A stretch of 64,000 nt of DNA. Source: Bacillus testis (GTDB taxonomy: Bacteria > Bacillota > Bacilli > Bacillales > DSM-1321). Positions 35,108 through 43,169 of the stretch are shown here, piece by piece. The translations under genes were made by a program, and so were the position numbers. The notes beneath the pieces are model-generated. The model worked only from the letters and a program-made list of their open reading frames with translations. It was not told the origin of the DNA and searched no databases. How positions within the stretch are numbered: position 1 is the stretch's first letter; every line of letters begins with the position of its first letter. The stretch spans positions 2,693,842 through 2,757,841 of the forward strand of contig NZ_LN851186.1 in NCBI RefSeq assembly GCF_001243895.1, written 5' to 3'.

Positions 35108-36364
35108 TCAGGCCTTATGTCCGCCCACAAGCTTGCTTCGATATACAGCCGTTCCGGCAGCCGTATACGAAATAGCGCGCAGCAATGACTTTGAGCCGAA
35201 CCGGCCCCTGATGCGGTCGACTGTATAACCCAACTCGCGCTGTGCCGGTTTGGACGGTTCAAACAGCGTGAGTTGCATGCATTCATCCTCCGTTATGTTG
35301 GAAAGCGATACAGAAAGCTTGCGCACAGTCTTTCCTTGGTAATGCTCATGGAAGAGATCCAGGCAGACTTTATACAATTCCATGGTGATATTGGTCGGCG
35401 CTTCAATCGAACGCGAACGCATGAAGCCGCCGCCGAATTCATCCTTGCTGTAGCCGACCCCCAAAGTAATCGTACGTCCGGCTTTTCGTGAAGACCTTGC
35501 CCTCCTGGCCACCTCTTCACAGATTTCCAGCATCACATGCTTGATTTCCTCTTCTTCTTTATAATCACGCAGGAGGATTTGGCTTTTGCCGAAGCTGATC
35601 TGGCCTTCCATAATCGGCGCGCCCATCTCGGACAAATCGATTCCCCAGGCGTGATGATACAGTTGGTTGCCCATAATGCCGAATTTTTTCTCCAATAATT
35701 CAAGGGGATAATTAGCCAGATCTCCGACTGAAAAAATACCCATTCCATTGAGTGTCTTCTCCACTCTTCTCCCGATCCCCCACATTTCCCTAAGGGGCGA
35801 AACGGGCCAAAGTTTCGCCGGCACGTCTTCATACGTCCATTCGGCAATTCCGTGCTTTTTGGCCTCAAGATCCAAGCATAATTTGGACAGAAGCATATTA
35901 GGTCCGATGCCGATCGCGCATGGGAGTTGGAACTCCCGCTCGATTTCATCCTTTATGTTGGCAGCGATCTGTTGGGCGCTCCCCCACAAAGGCAGCGTGC
36001 CGTCCACTTTCAAAAAGCTTTCATCAACACTGTACGTATGGATGGCTTCTTTTGGAACGTAGCGGTTGAACAAGCGGCTAATCTCGGTGGACATACGCAG
36101 GTACATCGCCATTTGCGGCTCCACAATCTGGATACGCGGATCATTCGGGATTTCAAACATGCGAGCGCCCGTTTTGATGCCAAATTCCTTCTTCATCATG
36201 GGTGAAGCCGCCAGCACCACGCTGCCCGTACGTTCTTTATTGCCGACAACGGCCAGATGGCATGTCAGCGGATCCAAACCGAGCATGACAGCCGAGCAAC
36301 TCGCATAAAAGCTTTTCATATCCACGCAAAGTATATGGTTATGCGGCATTGTATTATAATCCAT
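35108..36364 (-). CDS. yqjW: Y-family DNA polymerase (UvrX/YqjW-like)
   Basis: Translesion polymerase of 418 residues. Catalytic acidic residues are in ILCVDMKSFYASCSAV (palm, first Asp) and TYSVDESFLKVDG (Asp-Glu pair). A helix-hairpin-helix (WGIGRRVEKTLNGMGIFSVG) and a little-finger domain follow. The ATG at 36364 is 6 nt after GGAGG; an in-frame reading up to 36496 would run through the promoter and LexA box. Two LexA boxes surround the promoter, so it is an SOS gene. Operon with the YolD-like gene; neighbours resemble B. subtilis yqjV-yqjY. Confidence 0.93.
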   Translation of the reverse strand: MDYNTMPHNHILCVDMKSFYASCSAVMLGLDPLTCHLAVVGNKERTGSVVLAASPMMKKEFGIKTGARMFEIPNDPRIQIVEPQMAMYLRMSTEISRLFNRYVPKEAIHTYSVDESFLKVDGTLPLWGSAQQIAANIKDEIEREFQLPCAIGIGPNMLLSKLCLDLEAKKHGIAEWTYEDVPAKLWPVSPLREMWGIGRRVEKTLNGMGIFSVGDLANYPLELLEKKFGIMGNQLYHHAWGIDLSEMGAPIMEGQISFGKSQILLRDYKEEEEIKHVMLEICEEVARRARSSRKAGRTITLGVGYSKDEFGGGFMRSRSIEAPTNITMELYKVCLDLFHEHYQGKTVRKLSVSLSNITEDECMQLTLFEPSKPAQRELGYTVDRIRGRFGSKSLLRAISYTAAGTAVYRSKLVGGHKA

Positions 36365-36376
36365 GGCTTTCCTCCG

Positions 36377-36388
36377 GAACATTTGTTC
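36377..36388. promoter_or_regulatory. LexA (DinR) box 1 of the polymerase operon
   Basis: GAACATTTGTTC, a perfect match to GAACnnnnGTTC, lies just downstream of the -10 TATAAT (36401-36396, minus strand) and 9 nt before GGAGG. Confidence 0.85.
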
Positions 36389-36416
36389 TGTTATTATTAT
36401 ATCCTTAATAGTAAGG

Positions 36417-36428
36417 GAATATACGTTC
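36417..36428. promoter_or_regulatory. LexA (DinR) box 2 of the polymerase operon
   Basis: On the minus strand GAACGTATATTC has one mismatch to GAACnnnnGTTC. It lies at the -35 region, 40 bp from box 1. Confidence 0.6.
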
Positions 36429-36593
36429 GTATTCAACAAAAAATTTTTTCCAAGCTCCCTTATGCTGTTACGGATGAGGGGATGAATGAAAAGCACACCG
36501 ATTAAATTTATTGGATAATAAGACTTTCTATACGGATGTGTCTAAATGAGTATCCCCCACTTCCATCACCAAGATGGCTTTAAAAACAGCAAA

Positions 36594-36630
36594 AAAACAC
36601 TGCCCCCTTTTCGGATGGCAGTGCTTTTTT
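36594..36630 (-). terminator. Terminator of the acetyltransferase gene
   Basis: Stem CACTGCC / GGCAGTG followed by T7 on the minus strand. Confidence 0.8.
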
Positions 36631-36676
36631 GCGCCGTTCTAACTGGCGGATATAATAAAATACCCAAAGCTTCACT

Positions 36677-37237
36677 TTACAAAGACTTAACCATATAAGC
36701 AAATGTATGGTCAACAATCTTTATTTTTTTCTTCTCTTTAAAGCCTACTCGTTCATATAATCTTCTTGCATCTGGATTGCCCTCATCCACATTCAACGAG
36801 ATGCTGCCATAGCCAAGAGCACGGCCTTTTTCCATGGCTGCTTTGAGCAGAGCCGTTCCGATTCCTCTGCCTCCATAGGCTGGGTTGACGCTGACCGTAT
36901 CTATATAATAATCTTCCGCATCCGCTTCCTGGTCCAATTTGAACGCCCGTCCGGGGAATTTCTTCTCGAGAAAAGCAAGAATCGGAGCATCAAGCTCCTC
37001 AGCATTGCTGCCGTGATAAACAAGGATCAGGCCGACAGCCTTGCCGTCTTCTACTGCCACAAGACAGTTTTGATAACTCAAACGATTGCCCTCATGCTGA
37101 AAATAACGTTCTAGCTGTGCCAATACAGCTTGTTCTTCTTCTTCCCCCGTCAACGAATGGGCGATTTCATGGATGGCGTCATAGATAAGGACAGCCGCTT
37201 CCCTTGCATGTTCAGGTGTAGCTTGTTCAATAATCAT
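36677..37237 (-). CDS. GNAT-family N-acetyltransferase
   Basis: Acetyltransferase of 186 residues. The acetyl-CoA site is VSVNPAYGGRGIGTALLKAA and is followed by the typical beta-bulge segment LGYGSISLNVDEGNPDARRL. A gene of this class (yqjY) lies next to yqjX/yqjW in B. subtilis. Substrate unknown. The stop codon is within CTTCACTTTA, the same string that ends the family B repeats. Confidence 0.9.
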   Translation of the reverse strand: MIIEQATPEHAREAAVLIYDAIHEIAHSLTGEEEEQAVLAQLERYFQHEGNRLSYQNCLVAVEDGKAVGLILVYHGSNAEELDAPILAFLEKKFPGRAFKLDQEADAEDYYIDTVSVNPAYGGRGIGTALLKAAMEKGRALGYGSISLNVDEGNPDARRLYERVGFKEKKKIKIVDHTFAYMVKSL

Positions 37238-37343
37238 GATCTGCTGGAATCTCCTTTATCAAGTAAATCTAGTACAAGCGTACCATATTTTCTTTAAAAA
37301 GAACCAGCTTTCCTGTGAATACGTTTGTATAATCATCCACAAA

Positions 37344-37373
37344 AAAACGCCCGTTCAACACGAGCGTTTTTTG
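37344..37373 (-). terminator. Terminator of the MFS gene
   Basis: Stem AAAAACGC...CG / CG...GCGTTTTT on the minus strand followed by T7, adjacent to the stop at 37376. Confidence 0.85.
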
Positions 37374-37375
37374 CA

Positions 37376-38578
37376 TTATGAAGATACGGTCGACTTCTCC
37401 GGCGCATTGGCAGCCTTCCGTCCATGTGGATTCCACCATACAAGCAGGAATGCAAGCACGATAAAGGCACTTGAAATTTGGAAAATAGTCGCGATTTCCA
37501 TATATCCAGCAAGAAAGCCGAAAACCAGGCCGCTTAATCCGATGCCCAAGTCGATGGCGGAAAAACTCATGCCGTTGGCGATTCCACGCCGTTTAGGGGG
37601 CGTAATGGACAAGCCCCATGACTGCAGTGTCGGCAGGATGGAGCCATACCCCATTCCAAGCAGCGCCCCGGCAATGCCAATTTGGAAGCTATTGTGGGAA
37701 AACGACAATACCCATAAAGCAGCGAAGGTCAGAACCGCACACACCAGCACAATTCCCCGGGGGCCGTTGCGGTCGAACCATTTCCCAGTAATCGGCCGGG
37801 AAAGCGTAGCAAAAACAGCATTAACAAGATAAAAAACAAAAATATTATCAATGCCTCGTTCATTGCCGAAGATCACAATAAAGGAGACGATACTGCCGTA
37901 GCCGAACGCGATAAGCAGTGTAAGCACAGCCGGGAACCAGGCAGCTTTTTCAACCAAAGAACCCGTGTATGAAAAAGAAAGGTCCGTCCGCTTAGTGTTG
38001 GCGACTGATTCAGGCATTTGATAGGAAACCAACGCCAAAAGAATGATTGCAATCACACCCAAAAATCCTGAAACATAAATCAGATTGGTGAAGGTCGTTG
38101 TTTGAAACAGCAACAATCCAAGACTCGGAGCCACAATCATTCCAAGCGTAATGGACAAGCCAAAATAGCCCGTTCCTTCCCCCAATCGGGAATTTGGTAT
38201 CAAATCAACGGAAGCCGTCCCGTTGGCCGTCGTTGACCAGCCCCAAGCAACCCCATGTACAAAGCGGAGGGCTAACAACACAATGACAATATTCGTCAGC
38301 GGATAAAACAAAGTCACGATCAGCAAAGCAACAGCTCCGACCATGACCAGCAAGCGCCGCGCTTTGTATTCAAGCATAAAACCGATGAAAGGGCGGACAA
38401 TAACTGCCCCAATGGAAAACAGCGCTGTTACCAGCCCTACTTCCAATTCCGATGCGCCTATTGATTTAATATATGGAGGCAATGTCGGTATTAACATTTG
38501 AAAACTCATAAACGTGAACAAATTACCCACAATCAACATAATGTATGATTTTGTCCACAGTCTTTCTTGGTGAATCAC
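37376..38578 (-). CDS. MFS transporter (YqjV-like)
   Basis: Twelve-helix major facilitator of 400 residues. Motif A-like loops are GFMLEYKARRLLVMVGAVAL and GKWFDRNGPRGIVL. Start is GTG, 7 nt after GGAGAG. Helical repeats and length fit the DHA1 exporters. In B. subtilis yqjV, an MFS gene, lies at the same place near yqjW/X/Y, which supports synteny. Substrate unknown. Confidence 0.9.
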   Translation of the reverse strand: MIHQERLWTKSYIMLIVGNLFTFMSFQMLIPTLPPYIKSIGASELEVGLVTALFSIGAVIVRPFIGFMLEYKARRLLVMVGAVALLIVTLFYPLTNIVIVLLALRFVHGVAWGWSTTANGTASVDLIPNSRLGEGTGYFGLSITLGMIVAPSLGLLLFQTTTFTNLIYVSGFLGVIAIILLALVSYQMPESVANTKRTDLSFSYTGSLVEKAAWFPAVLTLLIAFGYGSIVSFIVIFGNERGIDNIFVFYLVNAVFATLSRPITGKWFDRNGPRGIVLVCAVLTFAALWVLSFSHNSFQIGIAGALLGMGYGSILPTLQSWGLSITPPKRRGIANGMSFSAIDLGIGLSGLVFGFLAGYMEIATIFQISSAFIVLAFLLVWWNPHGRKAANAPEKSTVSS

Positions 38579-38745
38579 AATCCATCTCTCCCACTTTATT
38601 CGATTAAAATAACGGCATCCAATTATTTCGTATTACTAAATAGTAGCACAGACAGAGTAGAAAAAATAGTCGAAACTCCTCATAAAAACAAGAATAAAAT
38701 AGATTGAATTATGAAACTAGTAGCCCTATCATTAAAGATATGTAA

Positions 38746-38759
38746 TGAAATCGCTTACA
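38746..38759. promoter_or_regulatory. cre site upstream of the aldehyde dehydrogenase gene
   Basis: TGAAATCGCTTACA fits TGWAANCGNTNWCA fully, 58 nt before the start codon. CcpA control is expected. Confidence 0.75.
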
Positions 38760-38816
38760 ATTTTTGCAAACTTCATAGAGTCATTACCAAACTGAATCCA
38801 TAAGGGAGGTACATGC

Positions 38817-40301
38817 ATGACCCAAGCAATAGGTGAAGTGAAAAAAAGCGTACAAGCATTTTTAAGCGGCAAAAAGAAAATGTATATCAACGGTGAATTT
38901 GTCGAAAGCAAATCGCAAAAAACATTTTCAACCCCGAATCCTGCAACCGGCGAAACACTGGCGGATGTATATGAAGGAGATGCTGCAGATATCGATGCCG
39001 CGGTAAAAGCCGCAAGGACTGCTTTTGACAAAGGGTACTGGTCAAAGATGAGTGCAGCCCAAAGAAGCCGCCTGATGTACAAATTGGCGGATTTAATGGA
39101 AGAACATAAAGAAGAACTGGCGCAATTGGAAACGCTGGATAACGGAAAACCGATTTCTGAAACTAGCAATGCCGATGTGCCGCTTGCAATTGAACATATG
39201 AGATATTATGCAGGCTGGTCCACTAAGATTGTCGGACAGACAATTCCGGTCAGCGGCAAATTCTTCAACTATACCCGGCATGAAGCAGTCGGTGTCGTCG
39301 GGCAGATTATCCCTTGGAATTTCCCGCTCCTTATGGCCATGTGGAAACTTGGGGCTGCCTTGGCCACAGGCTGTACAGTCGTCTTGAAGCCGGCGGAACA
39401 AACTCCGCTTTCCGCCCTCTACCTGGCAGAGCTAATCGACAAAGCAGGATTCCCTCCTGGCGTTGTCAATATTGTACCGGGCATGGGCGAAATAGCCGGA
39501 CAGGCACTCGTCGACCATCCTCAGGTAGATAAAATCGCCTTCACCGGCTCAACCGAAGTAGGAAAGAGCATTATGGTAAACGCCGCAAAATCATTGAAGC
39601 GCATTACATTAGAACTGGGCGGCAAATCGCCGAACATCATCCTTGATGATGCGGATTTATCCAAAGCCATACCGGGCGCTCTGAATGGCGTAATGTTCAA
39701 TCAAGGGCAGGTATGCTGTGCCGGCTCGCGCGTTTTCATCAAGAAAAAAATGTATGATAATGTCGTGGCAGATATGGTATCGCATGCAAAATCCATCAAG
39801 CAAGGAGCCGGGCTTGATCCAGGCACACAAATGGGGCCGCTTGTCTCCAGCATCCAACAAAAACGCGTCATGAACTATATCGAAAAAGGAGTCGACGAGG
39901 GTGCAGAAGTCCTGGTGGGCGGCACTGTGCCGCGCGAGGAGGGATACTTTGTGTCCCCTACCATCTTTAGCGACGTTGACGACAAAATGACCATTGCCAA
40001 AGAAGAAATCTTCGGTCCCGTCATAGCAGCGATGCCATTTGACGATATCGATGAAATCATTGAACGCGCCAATGCGACGGAATATGGATTGGCAGCCGGA
40101 TTATGGACGGAAAACCTTTCCAAAGCACACTATATCGCCGGCAAACTGCGTGCAGGAACAGTATGGGTAAACTGCTATAACGCCTTCGACGCCGCCTCTC
40201 CATTCGGCGGATACAAACAATCCGGCCTCGGCCGCGAAATGGGCTCCTACGCCCTCAACAACTACACAGAAGTAAAAAGCGTCTGGATCGGCATGAAATA
40301 A
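38817..40301 (+). CDS. NAD(P)-dependent aldehyde dehydrogenase (DhaS/AldA type)
   Basis: Class 1/2 aldehyde dehydrogenase of 494 residues, cytoplasmic tetramer type. It oxidises aldehydes to acids. The glutamate signature is LELGGKSPN, the catalytic cysteine is in FNQGQVCCAGSR, and the NAD-binding FTGSTEVGKSI is present; the N terminus has the family's MYINGEFVESKS. GGGAGG precedes the ATG. It has a cre site, so it probably serves carbon use. It is followed by a hairpin repeat array and then its terminator. Confidence 0.95.
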   Translation: MTQAIGEVKKSVQAFLSGKKKMYINGEFVESKSQKTFSTPNPATGETLADVYEGDAADIDAAVKAARTAFDKGYWSKMSAAQRSRLMYKLADLMEEHKEELAQLETLDNGKPISETSNADVPLAIEHMRYYAGWSTKIVGQTIPVSGKFFNYTRHEAVGVVGQIIPWNFPLLMAMWKLGAALATGCTVVLKPAEQTPLSALYLAELIDKAGFPPGVVNIVPGMGEIAGQALVDHPQVDKIAFTGSTEVGKSIMVNAAKSLKRITLELGGKSPNIILDDADLSKAIPGALNGVMFNQGQVCCAGSRVFIKKKMYDNVVADMVSHAKSIKQGAGLDPGTQMGPLVSSIQQKRVMNYIEKGVDEGAEVLVGGTVPREEGYFVSPTIFSDVDDKMTIAKEEIFGPVIAAMPFDDIDEIIERANATEYGLAAGLWTENLSKAHYIAGKLRAGTVWVNCYNAFDAASPFGGYKQSGLGREMGSYALNNYTEVKSVWIGMK

Positions 40302-40450
40302 CGAAAAGCGGAAGCGGCCGTTCAGGGACGTACAAACTGGAGTACTTTTCTTGAGATATAGGAATCACAGCGAACATAGAGAGCTGATGATGACTTATCG
40401 TAGAGAAAAGTGCGAAGTTTGCTAGTCCCTGGCCGCTGGAGCTAGACAAT
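40301..40450. repeat. Hairpin repeat (family A), tandem copy 1
   Basis: About 150 bp folding as one long interrupted hairpin: AGCGGCC / GGCCGCT, AGGGAC / GTCCCT, CAAACT / AGTTTG and ACTTTTCT / AGAAAAGT nested in order. It starts at the stop of the aldehyde dehydrogenase gene. Confidence 0.9.
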
Positions 40451-40451
40451 A

Positions 40452-40600
40452 ACGAAAAGCGGAAGGGCACGTTTAGCGACGTACAAACTGGAGTGTTTCT
40501 TCTCAAAATAAAGGATACACGGCGAGGCACGAGCCGATGTTGACTTATTGAAGAGAGAAACGCGAAGTTTGCTAGTCGCTGTGCCCTGCAGCTAGACAAC
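40452..40600. repeat. Hairpin repeat (family A), tandem copy 2
   Basis: Same fold and same conserved ends (ACGAAAAGCGGAAG ... GCTAGACAA), but stems are GGGCAC / GTGCCC, AGCGAC / GTCGCT, CAAACT / AGTTTG and GTTTCT / AGAAAC. Both arms changed together compared with copy 1. Confidence 0.9.
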
Positions 40601-40639
40601 ACGAAAAGCGGAAGCGGCCGTTCAGCGACGTACAAACTT
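40601..40639. repeat. Hairpin repeat (family A), truncated copy 3
   Basis: Only the left end (ACGAAAAGCGGAAGCGGCCG to ACAAACTTA) remains; it breaks into the terminator of the upstream gene. Confidence 0.85.
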
Positions 40640-40648
40640 AAGATACCG

Positions 40649-40690
40649 GAAACACAGCCCATGCAAAAGCTTGGGCTGTGTTTCTTTTTT
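40649..40690 (+). terminator. Terminator, probably of the aldehyde dehydrogenase gene
   Basis: Perfect 13-bp stem GAAACACAGCCCA / TGGGCTGTGTTTC followed by T6. The repeats lie between it and the gene. Confidence 0.9.
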
Positions 40691-40965
40691 GCTTTACCTG
40701 TCCCATCGTCTATAACGAAATAACATCTCCAATAGGCCATGCCAGTTTTCTTATCAGCCATAATAAATCAGGAATCCATTTATGTCTTATGCGAAACTGT
40801 AACCAGCATACATGTATTTTGATATTTTCCTCTTGAGAAAACGGGAGTATATGATTATATCCGGATAAAAAAACAGCCTTCAAATTGGAGAAGGTCAATC
40901 AAAAGAATAATCATTTTTAGCGACAATGAATACTCTATAATAGCAACGAAGGAGAAGGTGAGTAC

Positions 40966-41769
40966 ATGTTGTCCGCAGAAAACAACCAAGAAGAACTATT
41001 AAAGAACTTTATCGAAACACAAGGGGAAGATATAATCTTATCTGGTTCAGTCATAATAACAATTGGTACCATCATTGCAGCGCTTGCCTTAACAGAAGTA
41101 TTCATAACAAGAAGCCCACAGGGAGCGGAAGGGATTGTAATCGGAAGTGGAATCGAAAGTATAGGGAATGTCATTCAAGCATTAGGAAGCCAACAACTGT
41201 ATGCAGTCGAACCTTCTGACGCCCAAGCCAAAATCATAAAGGGTGATTGGCTTCAAGCTATTGGAAATGCAGGAACTGCCATTGCTGTTCAGGAAGGCAT
41301 CATACTGTACCGATATACATTCACTGATCAAGGAAGCAGAAGGGACAGAGCACAGATGGGGGAAATCCCGACGGAAGAGACTCCTGGTCAAAGCGTCGCC
41401 CAGGAGCAAGGCGTTGATGAAGCATTGAAATTAACCATTGCCTTCGATGCTTTATCGAGCGCTATCCAAGGAACCGGTGCCTTCATTAGTGCACAGGGCA
41501 TCTCACAATTACCTCCTTCCCCAATCCAAAGGGATGAAGGCTTAGCATCTACCCTGGTTGGCATCGGTGCCTTCATCGAAGCATATGGAGCTATCCTAGC
41601 CCTTGAAGAAGAAGAACTGAAGGGTGTTTTGAGCCAAGTGATCGGTGCTTGGATCCAAGTTGGGGCATCCTTGATTGAACTGAATGCTTTGACAGCAAAA
41701 AAATCCATCCAAACCATTGAAAAAAATGCCCACTCATACGGTCAATATATGAACTATGTTACGAATTAA
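40966..41769 (+). CDS. Repetitive glycine/alanine-rich protein (DUF6944-like)
   Basis: Protein of 267 residues made of about six degenerate repeats of roughly 35-40 residues with the theme G-x-(W/I/F)-(I/L)-Q/E-A-x-G, e.g. GSGIESIGNVIQALGSQQL, GDWLQAIGNAGTAIAVQEG, GIGAFIEAYGAILALEEEEL and GAWIQVGASLIELNAL. No signal peptide. The amphipathic, small-residue-rich helices suggest membrane association or self-assembly. I believe this resembles Bacillus proteins annotated as DUF6944 repetitive proteins, but that is from memory. No operon partner. Confidence 0.8.
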   Translation: MLSAENNQEELLKNFIETQGEDIILSGSVIITIGTIIAALALTEVFITRSPQGAEGIVIGSGIESIGNVIQALGSQQLYAVEPSDAQAKIIKGDWLQAIGNAGTAIAVQEGIILYRYTFTDQGSRRDRAQMGEIPTEETPGQSVAQEQGVDEALKLTIAFDALSSAIQGTGAFISAQGISQLPPSPIQRDEGLASTLVGIGAFIEAYGAILALEEEELKGVLSQVIGAWIQVGASLIELNALTAKKSIQTIEKNAHSYGQYMNYVTN

Positions 41770-41881
41770 AAAAACAAACATTTCTATAAGTGGTAGTCAT
41801 TGCTGTCTCCCATACAATATCTTTGTGCTGTTTCATTAAAGCAAGTCTCCCCTCTATCAAAAGCTGCACGATGATGATCAC

Positions 41882-42400
41882 TCATCCTTCATAAAACCAT
41901 TTAGTCGGCAATAAAAAGGTCCATGGTATGGTAATAATAGCAATGGTCAATGCCACCTTTATCCTTTCTTTCTTATTTTCAATAAGACGTTTAAATGTAC
42001 ATGCATAATTAAAGAAGAAAATAAGCAGTGCGGATACAAGCATAGCGGCACAAATAATAAGTACGGCTACAGGGTGGCTGAACGGATCATAACAAATCGC
42101 CGACATTAATTCATTCGATAAACCGAAGAGAAATCCACTCATCCCAAATACAAATATAATGGCAGCGCCAATGATGTCGGCTAAAAATCCAAACAGCCAA
42201 ACTTTCAATATGCTTTTCTTGTAAAAACGTTTTACATTCAGCTGATGCTTTGCTTGTTTAAATAGATAGAAACTAACAATCACGACAAGGGAATCGATTA
42301 CATAATTCCCCAGTAACGTGAAGAAAATAACCGGTGGGAAAAACAACAAAAACCATATAGGAAAAATAAGATTATATACTTTCATATCCTTCATGCCCAT
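41882..42400 (-). CDS. Hypothetical multi-pass membrane protein
   Basis: Protein of 172 residues with about four or five hydrophobic helices (for example FPIWFLLFFPPVIFFTLLGNYVIDSLVVIVSFY split by a short loop). No family recognised. It follows the XRE regulator gene by 38 bp on the same strand and is probably its co-transcribed target or partner. Confidence 0.75.
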   Translation of the reverse strand: MGMKDMKVYNLIFPIWFLLFFPPVIFFTLLGNYVIDSLVVIVSFYLFKQAKHQLNVKRFYKKSILKVWLFGFLADIIGAAIIFVFGMSGFLFGLSNELMSAICYDPFSHPVAVLIICAAMLVSALLIFFFNYACTFKRLIENKKERIKVALTIAIITIPWTFLLPTKWFYEG

Positions 42401-42438
42401 AGCACCCTTCCTTCAGACATTTTTTCAATTCCACTTCT

Positions 42439-42894
42439 TTACTGGCTTTTGCTTAATTCATTTAGTCGTTTCAGAGCATCCTCTTTATCAAAAGAGCTGA
42501 ACCATCGATAATGTTCTTCATCTAAAATGCGAAAATGCTGGCTTATGAGATTTTGCTGTAGCCGGAAATCCCCCCTTCTCTCAATTTCCTTCCACCAAAC
42601 CTTTCCGCCTAGTGTTTTTTCCTTTGATATTCCTTCACTGGCATTAGCAATTAGTCGAACAAAATAAACAGGATCATCGCCAATGGCCGTTGAGAGAAGT
42701 TCACTATGTTGAAATAAAGTACAAAATGCGATCACTGTCGTCCAACTGGCCATTGCCCTTCCTTTTTCAATTTGGACAAGCGTCTTTTTCGAGACCCCGA
42801 TCATTTCCGACATTTTATCTTGTGAAAATCCCTGTTCCGTCCGGACAAGCTTCATTTTTCTAGAAATCAATTCTACAAATTCTTCTCGATTCAT
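42439..42894 (-). CDS. XRE-family transcriptional regulator
   Basis: Protein of 151 residues. A Cro/CI helix-turn-helix lies at about 8-60 (LVRTEQGFSQDKMSEMIGVS, then KKTLVQIEKGRAM). The C-terminal 90 residues are unassigned and rich in aromatic residues (KVWWKEIERRGDFRLQQN). The ribosome binding site AAGGAG lies inside the arm of a 42-bp palindrome directly upstream, so expression is probably autoregulated. Followed by a membrane protein gene. Confidence 0.85.
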   Translation of the reverse strand: MNREEFVELISRKMKLVRTEQGFSQDKMSEMIGVSKKTLVQIEKGRAMASWTTVIAFCTLFQHSELLSTAIGDDPVYFVRLIANASEGISKEKTLGGKVWWKEIERRGDFRLQQNLISQHFRILDEEHYRWFSSFDKEDALKRLNELSKSQ

Positions 42895-42900
42895 ATCTAA

Positions 42901-42942
42901 AAAACACTCCTTTAGTGTAATTTTACACTAAAGGAGTGTTTT
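42901..42942. promoter_or_regulatory. 42-bp near-perfect palindrome over the XRE gene's ribosome binding site
   Basis: Arms AAAACACTCCTTTAGTGTAA (42901-42920) and its exact complement (42923-42942) with a 2-bp centre. The minus-strand arm contains AAAGGAG of the XRE gene. It may be the operator of the regulator, and as RNA it would hide the ribosome binding site. Confidence 0.8.
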
Positions 42943-43033
42943 AATGACTGTTTTTTTATAATTTTTTAAAAAATCATTTGAATTTGCATCATTTATATCC
43001 ATTTGAATGTGCTAAACACTCTAAAAATGATTA

Positions 43034-43169
43034 CACTCCTATCCACTTCAACGCGGGAGTGATGACAAAGAAGAGTAATTGGGAGATCAAACGGAGTAAG
43101 AACCCGGTTGGTTCAACTAATGATCGGTGAGGGATGAATAAATACCCTCACCGATCAAAATTCACTTTA
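43034..43169. repeat. Structured dispersed repeat, copy 3 (family B)
   Basis: Contains CACTTCAACGCGGGAG, GGTTCAACTAATGATCGG and hairpin GGTGAGGG / CCCTCACC. Compared with copies 1 and 2 one G-C pair has become A-T on both arms. The end TTCACTTTA gives the minus-strand stop codon of the epimerase gene. Confidence 0.8.

Noticed and set aside
36365..36496. Upstream extension of the Y-family polymerase frame
   Set aside because: It would cover the promoter and a perfect LexA box; the ATG at 36364 has GGAGG at 6 nt.
40255..40761. A 168-codon minus-strand open frame through the tandem repeats
   Set aside because: It runs antisense through the aldehyde dehydrogenase end, two hairpin repeats and a terminator. 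Its apparent peptide repeats come from the DNA repeats, and there is no ribosome binding site at its start.
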